A DNA stretch of 43,465 nt from Candidatus Altarchaeales archaeon WOR_SM1_86-2 (lineage in GTDB: Archaea; Altiarchaeota; Altiarchaeia; IMC4; MCBC01). Below are positions 25,741 to 32,398 of this stretch, piece after piece; within the stretch, counting starts at the first letter, position 1; each line of letters begins with the position of its first letter. The DNA is taken from the NCBI GenBank assembly GCA_001723855.1, contig MCBC01000023.1, forward strand, positions 1 to 43,465, given 5' to 3'. The notes beneath the pieces were generated by a model. The model did not search any database, was not told the DNA's origin, and saw only the letters and a list, made by a program, of their open reading frames with translations. The position numbers and the translations under genes were made by a program.

Positions 25741-25990
25741 TTTAACAATTTCGCTAAAAATCAGGAATTTACTTTCTGATTCAAAAAAGACACAAAAAAT
25801 TTCTTGCTTTTTTTCATTTCTCGCTGAAAAATCTAACCAGAAGGTATAACAGGGACAGGGTATCAACGGCCCCGACCACGATGCCGTTTATCAGGAAACC
25901 TGTTGCGTTAGGAATCGGGGTTGCGTTTCCCGCCAGCAAGTCATCATATGTTCCTATATGGAAGGATCTGTCCGGTGTGAGGAATAAAAA
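25741..25990. repeat. ~245-bp direct repeat, right copy
   Basis: Partner of 23417-23665. It covers the 3' flank and the last ~55 codons of the intact membrane-protein gene. The left copy has no upstream gene body, which shows that this side carries the complete gene and the other the leftover end. Confidence 0.9.
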
Positions 25991-26347
25991 AAGAACGAGG
26001 AATATGCCCAGGGCGATAATGCATGCAGAAACAATACTCTCCTTTCCTTTCTTGATCAGATGGTGCGCGAACATAAAGCCGAGCATTGTTGCGATAACAA
26101 GGGACGAGCAAACAACTATTATGAAATACGGGCTTAAAGTCGCGGGGTTAACGACATACATAATATTCCAGGCGGTCCATGTATACTGAAACAGCATGGT
26201 TGAGGGCGCAAAAATAACGCCCGCCCATATGAGCGTGAGATATATATATTTATTGAAAAAGATTTCTGTTTGCTTGAGATGCTTTTTTGCTGCAAAAGCC
26301 AGCAATACTCCCGCAAGAAACCCAAATGTTATGTCAAACGGTATCAT
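25814..26347 (-). CDS. Membrane protein of unknown function, about five helices
   Basis: A 177-residue protein with helices near 5-22, 35-60, 73-98, 106-126 and 150-172, interrupted by one polar loop (TPDRSFHIGTYDDLLAGNAT). No family is recognised and no catalytic residues stand out. The loop and last helix are the best-conserved part with respect to the duplicate at 23.5 kb. It is transcribed divergently from the 285-residue unknown protein next to it (34 bp apart), so the two share a promoter region. Confidence 0.7.
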   Translation of the reverse strand: MIPFDITFGFLAGVLLAFAAKKHLKQTEIFFNKYIYLTLIWAGVIFAPSTMLFQYTWTAWNIMYVVNPATLSPYFIIVVCSSLVIATMLGFMFAHHLIKKGKESIVSACIIALGIFLVLFLFLTPDRSFHIGTYDDLLAGNATPIPNATGFLINGIVVGAVDTLSLLYLLVRFFSEK

Positions 26348-26381
26348 TTTTATTCTTATTGAATCTGAAATTAATAAATAA

Positions 26382-27239
26382 ATGGAATCATTAACCCGGG
26401 AATATTCGCTGGACGGATATGAGGTTTGCTTTGATGAAGATCTGGCGAGAAAATATGAGCCGATTGTATATGATCATAGGGATTATGGAAAAGACCCCGA
26501 TGTCGAGAAAGATAAAGAAAGAGGGGTATACTTCCGGGTTATGAAAAAGGATAAATACGCCATTATCCAGTATTACTATTACTGGCCAAGGCAAATCTCC
26601 CCTGGTTATTTCTGGAAAGTGTTTGATTTTTTTGCAAAATACTCGTGGATTAAAAAATTCATGGATCGCTTTGGATGGCGTTCACCAATACATGAGTATG
26701 ACTATGAGCCGATAATCGTTTTTTTGAAAGATAACAAATTGAATAAGATCGCTGTCGCTGGTTTAGGGACAGCATTTCAATTGGGCCACAAGATATTGAT
26801 ACTGCACAGGGATGACGTTGATTACTGGGGTTATTGTAAATTTCATACATCGGAAAATTATCATTACGGAAAGAAACAGGGAGAGGGATGGTATGACGGA
26901 AAATGCATCAAAGAGAATGAAAATGTATTTTTTGAAAGAACAAGAGTTAAGGTGGGGGTAGCACATTTCAGCCATGTTTTTTCTGTTGAAAATGAATTGT
27001 TAAGGGATAGATTGGAATTTGATCTTCGGGAATTGAGGAATGAGGTATTGAAAGAATGGTACGGAACCGGAACTTTTGGGCATGATGTCACCGATCCATT
27101 ATCATTCCCGCACATAAAGTTTTCACCACCTCCTGCATTAGAGCAATTAATTGAAGCAAGAAAGAAGAAAGCAAAGTCCATTGGAAGAACCGAAAAGAAA
27201 ATTTTTGAAGAAGAAATACAAAGACTTGGGAGATCATAA
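26382..27239 (+). CDS. Unknown protein, weakly NPP1/Vps62-like
   Basis: A 285-residue soluble protein rich in aromatic residues. It starts with ARKYEPIVYDHRDYGKDPD, then VYFRVMKKDKYAIIQYYYYW, HEYDYEPIIVFLKDN and VGVAHFSHVFS. The order of a buried YYYYW strand followed by an H-x-YDYEP motif recalls necrosis-inducing (NPP1) and Vps62-like beta-sandwich folds, where an HDWEP-type motif binds metal; this is a resemblance only. The C-terminal ~45 residues are a charged helix (RKKKAKSIGRTEKKIFEEEI). There is no signal peptide. Confidence 0.6.
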   Translation: MESLTREYSLDGYEVCFDEDLARKYEPIVYDHRDYGKDPDVEKDKERGVYFRVMKKDKYAIIQYYYYWPRQISPGYFWKVFDFFAKYSWIKKFMDRFGWRSPIHEYDYEPIIVFLKDNKLNKIAVAGLGTAFQLGHKILILHRDDVDYWGYCKFHTSENYHYGKKQGEGWYDGKCIKENENVFFERTRVKVGVAHFSHVFSVENELLRDRLEFDLRELRNEVLKEWYGTGTFGHDVTDPLSFPHIKFSPPPALEQLIEARKKKAKSIGRTEKKIFEEEIQRLGRS

Positions 27240-27300
27240 TCCCACATCAATAAAATTTATATTTATAAAATTATAATAATTAACAGAAAAAATAATAAAC

Positions 27301-28887
27301 ATGGCAATCGGAGTTGTTTACGGGGAGGTAAAGCCGTTGATGTTTAATATTCTTTTGAGCAACCCCCAGGTCGAGAAGGGAAGTTTCGTTAAAGTCGAGC
27401 ACGAGGTTTACGGCTGGGGGCTGGCAAGGATAGAGGCGATAACAAGGCACCTGGATAAAAACGAGAACGAGATAATACTGGCAAACGCAAGAACCATTGG
27501 CTATAAATCCGGAAGAAATATTTTAGTGCCAAAAACCCCCTTTAAGCCCGGGGAAAAGGTCTATATAGCAAACAACGAGTTAATTGTTGATATTCTGGGT
27601 TTAAAGAAAAAAAGAGCAGGCAACATATACATTGGCTTATTGGAGGGGCACGACATTCCTGTTTTTCTGGATGTGAATAAAACAATAAACAAACATTTAT
27701 CCGTCCTGGCAAAAACCGGGGCCGGGAAAAGCTACACTGTCTCCGTGATCCTTGAGGAGCTGCTGGAGAACGATATCCCGATAGTCGTTATTGACCCTCA
27801 CGGCGAATACTCCTCTCTGAAATACGCAAATGATCCGGATAACCTGGAGGGCAGGGATGCCGAACGGGTTAACGAGGGCATGGAAAGATACGGCGTCTTG
27901 CCAAAAAGTTATGCAGATAAGATCATTGAATACAGCCCAAATGTTATTGTAAATCCATGGGCTGAGAAGTTAGCCCTCAGACCGGACTTTACTTTAGAGG
28001 AATTGATTGAGATAATGCCGATGCGGCTCAGCGATAACCAGCAAAGCATACTGCATGATGCCCTGCACTTCTTTAAGTCCCGGGCCCAGGGATATACGAT
28101 AAGGGATCTGATCGCCAGGGTGGAGCTGGATCACAGCAACGCGAAATGGAAGGTCATAAATGGCTTGGAGACTCTCAGGGACAGCGGTATTTTTGAAGGC
28201 GACACAATATTTGAGGAAAAATTGGTAAGGCCGGGTATGACATCCATAATCAATCTCAAGGGCACTGACCCCAAGATACAGCAGTTGATCGTTGCCAAAT
28301 TAGCAAGGAACCTGTTTGAGGCAAGAAAATTAAATCGCATCCCTAAGTTTTTCTTTTTGATAGAGGAAGCCCACAACTTCTGCCCTGAGAGGGGTTTTGG
28401 CAGTGCTTTGTCCTCGAACATTCTTCGCACTATCGCAGGGGAAGGCAGGAAGTTCGGGTTTAGGATCGGCATAGTGAGTCAGCGTCCGGCGAGGGTTGAC
28501 AAGAATGTTCTCTCGCAGTGCAACACGCAGATAATTTTAAAGGTCACGAACCCGAATGACTTAAGGGCGATAGGAAATTCCATCGAAGGTTTCACTTCTG
28601 GATTAGAGGAGGACATAAGACAGTTAACCATAGGAAGAGCATTAGTTGTCGGGGAATGCGTTGAACAGCCGATAGTCGTTGACGTGAGGGTAAGAAAGAC
28701 AATGCCGATCGATATGATCAAGGGGGGCATGGTCAGGGAAAGTGAGGTCGGCAAAGAAGAGGTTGCCGAGGAGACGGAAATGGATGAGACCCGGGAGGTA
28801 ATCCGGGTGACAGGGGAAGAAAAGGTCAAGAAAAAGAAGAAGGGTCTTTGGGATAAGATAAAGCCGATGTTTATTGAGGAGGAATGA
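27301..28887 (+). CDS. herA: HerA-type DNA translocase/helicase
   Basis: A 528-residue hexameric FtsK/HerA ATPase. The N-terminal beta-barrel (HAS domain) spans about 1-100. Walker A is KTGAGKS at 138-144, VIDPHGEYSSL follows at 164, Walker B is FFLIEEAHNF with E355-E356, and the arginine-finger region is FGFRIGIVSQRPARVDKN. In archaea HerA works with the nuclease NurA and with Mre11-Rad50 in end resection; none of those partners is in this window. The C-terminal tail is lysine-rich. It converges with dph6, overlapping its 3' end by 17 nt. Confidence 0.93.
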   Translation: MAIGVVYGEVKPLMFNILLSNPQVEKGSFVKVEHEVYGWGLARIEAITRHLDKNENEIILANARTIGYKSGRNILVPKTPFKPGEKVYIANNELIVDILGLKKKRAGNIYIGLLEGHDIPVFLDVNKTINKHLSVLAKTGAGKSYTVSVILEELLENDIPIVVIDPHGEYSSLKYANDPDNLEGRDAERVNEGMERYGVLPKSYADKIIEYSPNVIVNPWAEKLALRPDFTLEELIEIMPMRLSDNQQSILHDALHFFKSRAQGYTIRDLIARVELDHSNAKWKVINGLETLRDSGIFEGDTIFEEKLVRPGMTSIINLKGTDPKIQQLIVAKLARNLFEARKLNRIPKFFFLIEEAHNFCPERGFGSALSSNILRTIAGEGRKFGFRIGIVSQRPARVDKNVLSQCNTQIILKVTNPNDLRAIGNSIEGFTSGLEEDIRQLTIGRALVVGECVEQPIVVDVRVRKTMPIDMIKGGMVRESEVGKEEVAEETEMDETREVIRVTGEEKVKKKKKGLWDKIKPMFIEEE

Positions 28888-29584
28888 TCAATTCAAACTT
28901 TTTGATATCTAAAAACCAATTCCCGTAAATCTTTCCATCATGCTTGCTCTCCCTGTAAACCTTTTCTGCTTCAAGTATATTTATTTTCTTCCTGAATAAA
29001 GGACCGTTGGTTACAAGAGTGTGGTATTCGCCGTTCTCACCGCAAATATCAAAACCGTCGCTTCCATAATCCTTAAAATAATCCATAAATTCATCATCAA
29101 TCCATTTTCCGATCAGTTCATCCCCGTTTTTAATATGTGTTGCACTCACACCGACAACAACCGCTTCAAATCCGTGATCCATGAATTCCCTGATAATCTC
29201 ATCTGAATTTCTGTTCCAGAGGGGCATAACAGCTTCGATCCCCAGTTCATTACAAACATCATCAATCCAGTCCTTGTGCCACTGCAGGTGAATATCGCCA
29301 AAGACCATTGCAGAAATCTCTTCTTTTTCTATTAACTCCTGTACCCCTTCTTTAAATTTTTCCGTATAGTCATCACCCGCGGTTTCTATCTGAAAGAGCG
29401 GAATTCCTGCGGCGTCGGACTGCGCATTCAAAAGTTCTCTATTGGTGCCGTGAAAATTTACCCTATTGGATTCGTTTGATATTGTGTTAAATAGATATTC
29501 CACTTCACAGCCCGTACTTATTGCTTTATAGCATGCCAAACACGAATCCTTTCCGCTGCTCCACGATGCGATTGCTTTTTTCAT
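28871..29584 (-). CDS. dph6: Diphthine-ammonia ligase (Dph6-like ATP pyrophosphatase)
   Basis: A 237-residue PP-loop enzyme. The ATP-binding motif is WSSGKDSCLA near the N-terminus, and the family motif is GENGEYHTLV near 187. The motif set matches Dph6, which amidates diphthine on elongation factor 2 in the last step of diphthamide synthesis; a related ATP-pyrophosphatase activity cannot be excluded. VFGDIHLQWHKDWIDDVC lies in the substrate domain. It is alone on the minus strand between herA and the hairpin repeat. Confidence 0.85.
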   Translation of the reverse strand: MKKAIASWSSGKDSCLACYKAISTGCEVEYLFNTISNESNRVNFHGTNRELLNAQSDAAGIPLFQIETAGDDYTEKFKEGVQELIEKEEISAMVFGDIHLQWHKDWIDDVCNELGIEAVMPLWNRNSDEIIREFMDHGFEAVVVGVSATHIKNGDELIGKWIDDEFMDYFKDYGSDGFDICGENGEYHTLVTNGPLFRKKINILEAEKVYRESKHDGKIYGNWFLDIKKFELIIPPQ

Positions 29585-29643
29585 CCCTTGATTACTTGGA
29601 TAATTTATCCAACCTTTTTATTTATTGGATTTAATTAATAAAA

Positions 29644-29776
29644 AAAACTTTTAGAAAAACATCAAAATTTCAAAGAAATTTTGTGTTCCAAAATGTGGTT
29701 GACCTTCGGTCGGACATATGTCTGAGCAGAGCTCCGCCACACTTGTAAAAGCAAGTTTTGCGAAGTTTTATCAAAA
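29644..29776. repeat. Mosaic of short hairpins, locus 3
   Basis: The outer shell is AAAACTTTTAG on the left and AAGTTTTATCAAAA on the right. Inside are CAAAATTTC/GAAATTTTG (29663-29683), TGTGGTTGACC with GACC-TTC-GGTC (29701-29711), the palindrome GACATATGTC (29713-29722) and GAGC...GCTCCGCCACA. Each module is recognisable at locus 1 or 2. The right shell ends 13 bp before the btuF start. Confidence 0.85.
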
Positions 29777-29788
29777 AATAAAAGCAAG

Positions 29789-30655
29789 ATGAAAAAAACA
29801 AAAATTTTAATATTAATCGGGATTTCAGTAATGGTTTTACTCAGCGGATGTATTGAGGAGAAAATACAAAACACGCAAGCAAACAAAACTTATGAAAGAA
29901 TAATTTCAACTTCTCCAAGCAACACCGAAATTTTATTTGCCCTGGGTTTAGAGGATAAAGTTATCGGGGTTACAACCTACTGCAATTATCCCGAAGAGGC
30001 AGAAGAAAAGGAAAAGATAGGCGGGTTTTCAACCGTTGATATCGAATTGATTATTAATTCAACCCCTGATTTAGTTTTAGCGTCTTCAATGATGAAAGAT
30101 GAAGACATCAAAAAATTGGAAGGCACAGGAATTGAGGTTGTAGTCATTGATCCCGAGAATATTGATGAAATTCTTGAAAATATTGAATTGATTGGAAATC
30201 TAACCGGGAAGGAGAAAGAAGCATTAAATATAGCGGAAAATCTGGAAAAGAGAATAAATAAAGTAAAAGAGAATGCAGAAAATTTAAAAAAGAAACCGAA
30301 GGTTATGTATGTTGTCTGGCATGAGCCGTTAATGAGCGCCGGCAGGAAAACATTTGCAAACGACCTCATAGAAATTGCAGGCGGCGAAAATATTTATTCA
30401 GATACCGAAGTGCAGTATCCAACAATTTCCCTTGAGTCGGTTATAGATAGAAACCCTGATATTATAATCACAAGCATGGGACATGGAGATGCTAAAAACT
30501 TGACTTATGAGTATATTATGAATGAGCCGCGCCTGAAGAATGTGAATGCCGTCAAAAATGGCAGGGTTTACGGGATTGATACTGATCTTACAGGCAGGCC
30601 CGGCCCAAGGATAATTGATGGTTTAGAGCGGTTTGCAGAATGGATTCAGGAATGA
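29789..30655 (+). CDS. btuF: Cobalamin-type ABC transporter substrate-binding lipoprotein
   Basis: A 288-residue periplasmic-binding-type protein. The N-terminus is a lipoprotein signal, with LLSGC at 17-21 as lipobox. The body has the TroA/BtuF fold: RIISTSPSNTEILFALGLEDK, VIGVTTYCNYPEEAEE, a long linking helix, and VMYVVWHEPLMSAGRKTFAN. Because cobT and a BtuC-type permease are nearby, cobalamin or cobinamide is the likely ligand rather than iron. The partner permease is 10 kb away, beyond accessory genes, and the ATPase BtuD is not in the window. Confidence 0.85.
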   Translation: MKKTKILILIGISVMVLLSGCIEEKIQNTQANKTYERIISTSPSNTEILFALGLEDKVIGVTTYCNYPEEAEEKEKIGGFSTVDIELIINSTPDLVLASSMMKDEDIKKLEGTGIEVVVIDPENIDEILENIELIGNLTGKEKEALNIAENLEKRINKVKENAENLKKKPKVMYVVWHEPLMSAGRKTFANDLIEIAGGENIYSDTEVQYPTISLESVIDRNPDIIITSMGHGDAKNLTYEYIMNEPRLKNVNAVKNGRVYGIDTDLTGRPGPRIIDGLERFAEWIQE

Positions 30656-30780
30656 AAATTGAAAGTAAAATATGTAAATTCCGGAAAGAAGAATGGCTTG
30701 AAGAGGATTCGGCATGTCCTTATGTCCCGGAAAATTTAATAAATCTAATTAGATATTACAAAAGTTACAAGGCACTGTAA
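30652..30780 (+). CDS. Small 42-residue protein coupled to btuF
   Basis: Its ATG overlaps the btuF stop (ATGA). The product is MKIESKICKFRKEEW followed by LEEDSACPYVPENLINLIRY and a short basic end; it has two cysteines and no hydrophobic segment. The overlap and the position between btuF and the radical SAM gene make a real gene plausible. A GTTACA/TGTAAC inverted repeat spans its stop codon. No family is recognised. It could be a peptide substrate or accessory of the radical SAM enzyme, but that is speculation. Confidence 0.45.
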   Translation: MKIESKICKFRKEEWLEEDSACPYVPENLINLIRYYKSYKAL

Positions 30781-30842
30781 CAAATGTAATCCGAGTGCGA
30801 TAACGGTGAATAACCCCTAATATAAAAAACTTAAAATAAAAA

Positions 30843-31616
30843 ATGCAAACAAACATATATCATATTACACAATTTAAGGATAATTCCGCATATCTTAATT
30901 TTATCGGGTGCAGGTGGAAATGCAAGGGCTGTGCGAGATTATTGGGCTGGGACAGCCATCTTTCCCCCGATGACATAAAGAACTTAAATAAAATTTACCC
31001 CAACAGGCAGCGCCTAAAACTTGAGGTAAATGATGCTGTAAAAATCCTCACCTCAAATAATGCTAAAAAAGTGTATCTCGGGGGTGAGGAACCAACTCTT
31101 GACCCGAACATCGTAGAGATACTAAAAATTCTGAAAGAGAATGATTTTTTGACAAAACTTGTAACAAACGGGGAATTTTTAAGTGAAAAGATAATAGAAT
31201 TAGTTGATGAGGCAACATTAAGTATAAAAGCGCTGGGCGATGAAATTCATAGATCATATACCGGGGTGAGCAATGAAAAAACGCTTAAAAATTTTGAGAA
31301 GTTCTGTGATTCTGGAAAGATTGAACTGGAATCCATTTACATTCCCGAATTAGTTGAGTGTGAAGAAATTTTAAAAATTGCAAACCATATTGCGGATTAC
31401 AATAAAGATCTAAAGTATAGAATTGACAAATTTTATTCATATAACGGCTATAAAAGAGACGCAACTGAAAAAGAAGTCGGGGGGTGTTTAAAGAAAGTGA
31501 AGAGAATCCTTCCGAATGCTTATACTTTCACATCCAGAAGCATGGGAGATAAGATAGATTATGCTGAATGTTTATATCCAAAACTTTTAAAAAAAGTTTT
31601 ATCAAAAAAAGATTAA
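30843..31616 (+). CDS. Radical SAM protein
   Basis: A 257-residue radical SAM enzyme. The [4Fe-4S] motif is C23-x3-C27-x2-C30 (IGCRWKCKGC), and YLGGEEPTLDP near 77 is the SAM-contacting GGE motif. The sequence type is close to activating enzymes such as the PflA group, without extra iron-sulphur cysteines at the C-terminus. Lying between btuF and cobT, it may act in cobamide metabolism. The last ten residues (LLKKVLSKKD) are encoded by a 28-bp dispersed repeat, so the C-terminus has been replaced or extended by repeat DNA. Confidence 0.83.
   Translation: MQTNIYHITQFKDNSAYLNFIGCRWKCKGCARLLGWDSHLSPDDIKNLNKIYPNRQRLKLEVNDAVKILTSNNAKKVYLGGEEPTLDPNIVEILKILKENDFLTKLVTNGEFLSEKIIELVDEATLSIKALGDEIHRSYTGVSNEKTLKNFEKFCDSGKIELESIYIPELVECEEILKIANHIADYNKDLKYRIDKFYSYNGYKRDATEKEVGGCLKKVKRILPNAYTFTSRSMGDKIDYAECLYPKLLKKVLSKKD
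31580..31607 (+). repeat. Empty palindromic shell, copy 2 (28 bp)
   Basis: Identical to 3977-4004 over 28 bases: AAAACTTTT, seven A, GTTTTATCAAAA. It overlaps the 3' end of the radical SAM gene and supplies its last codons, and lies 17 bp before the duplicated cobT start. Confidence 0.85.
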
Positions 31617-31623
31617 ATTGAAA

Positions 31624-31698
31624 ATGGAAAAAATTAAAGAAACAATTGCAAAAATCGGAACATTTGATGATGGGGCAATGAAAAAGGCAAAAAAAAGA
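31624..31698 (+). pseudogene. Duplicated 5' end of cobT
   Basis: The 75 bp encode MEKIKETIAKIGTFDDGAMK and KAKKR; intact cobT begins MEKLKETIKKIGTLNEDAMK and KAKER. About 80 percent of bases agree. After KR the similarity stops and the stop codon of the PIN toxin gene on the other strand begins two bases later. The fragment has no remaining function of its own and marks the far edge of the vapBC cassette. Confidence 0.85.
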
Positions 31699-31700
31699 GT

Positions 31701-32108
31701 TCACATAAACTCCTGTATTAAATCGTATGTTGAAAACACTCTTATCTTGTTTTGTTTTTTAAATGAGTTTTCTTCAGACCAGATGGGGCAATTAAATTTT
31801 AATGCCAGGGCAAAATACTGTATATCTTTCGGATGCGGGGATAATTTCTCTGCTTCTTTTGCACATTCATTGAATTCTTCAAATGGCATAAAGTCAATTT
31901 GGTCTTTAATGAATTTAAATGTCTCACCAAGCACCTCTGGAGACAACTTACTTCTTGTAACAATTTCCCCAAAATTGTTACCTATTTCAAAAAACATGAA
32001 TTCTGGAGCAATAAACTCGTATCTTTTAAGAAAACTATTGGATAGAAAAATATCAAATGATCCTCCTTTTGATAATAATGCCGAAAGGACCTCGTTGGTA
32101 TCAACCAC
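31701..32108 (-). CDS. vapC: PIN-domain toxin (VapC-like)
   Basis: A PIN-family ribonuclease. The acidic residues are the D of VVDTNEVLSAL, the E of FMFFEIGNN and the D of PKDIQYFALALK; IWSEENSFKKQNKIRVFSTY completes the fold. The given start is GTG. In the same frame, 24 bases upstream at 32132, an ATT stands directly after the antitoxin TAA; it would give IKIIRLLLVVDTN with the first beta strand complete, which fits the fold better. TAATT may be a mutated TAATG coupling or a rare start. Which start is used decides whether the toxin is fully active. Confidence 0.8.
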   Translation of the reverse strand: MVDTNEVLSALLSKGGSFDIFLSNSFLKRYEFIAPEFMFFEIGNNFGEIVTRSKLSPEVLGETFKFIKDQIDFMPFEEFNECAKEAEKLSPHPKDIQYFALALKFNCPIWSEENSFKKQNKIRVFSTYDLIQEFM

Positions 32109-32132
32109 TAATAACAGCCTAATTATTTTAAT

Positions 32133-32369
32133 TTATTCGGATTGTATAGACTGCATAAATCTCATGGAAAGATTTTTATTGATTTTATCAGATAATTCCC
32201 TTATATCCTCTTCTGTAAATTTACTGGCAGATAATTTTTCCCTTAATTTTAGCATTCTTTCCACTTCGGACTTGAGCAACCTTCTTACAACCAGATTCCT
32301 GTTTATTCCTGAAAATTCCTTCATATCCTGCCCCAATTCTTCAGGAATAGTAACAACTAATTCAGCCAT
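32133..32369 (-). CDS. vapB: Antitoxin of VapB type
   Basis: A 78-residue protein: LVVTIPEELGQDMKEF as DNA-binding ribbon and INRNLVVRRLLKSEVERMLK as the first helix, then an acidic C-terminal region that would wrap around the toxin. This is the pattern of ribbon-helix-helix antitoxins. It directly precedes the PIN gene. Its start is only 29 bases from the cobT start, on the opposite strand, so the promoters must overlap. Confidence 0.8.
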   Translation of the reverse strand: MAELVVTIPEELGQDMKEFSGINRNLVVRRLLKSEVERMLKLREKLSASKFTEEDIRELSDKINKNLSMRFMQSIQSE

Positions 32370-32398
32370 AGTAAATAATTAGATGAATAAAAATAAAA

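Noticed and set aside
30700..30840. A tRNA or cobalamin riboswitch between btuF and the radical SAM gene
   Set aside because: No T-loop, anticodon arm or B12-box pattern could be found; only a short GTTACA/TGTAAC inverted repeat is present.
31618..32382. A 254-residue plus-strand frame across the vapBC cassette
   Set aside because: It starts in the duplicated cobT end and continues antisense to two convincing toxin-antitoxin genes; only its first 25 codons are meaningful.
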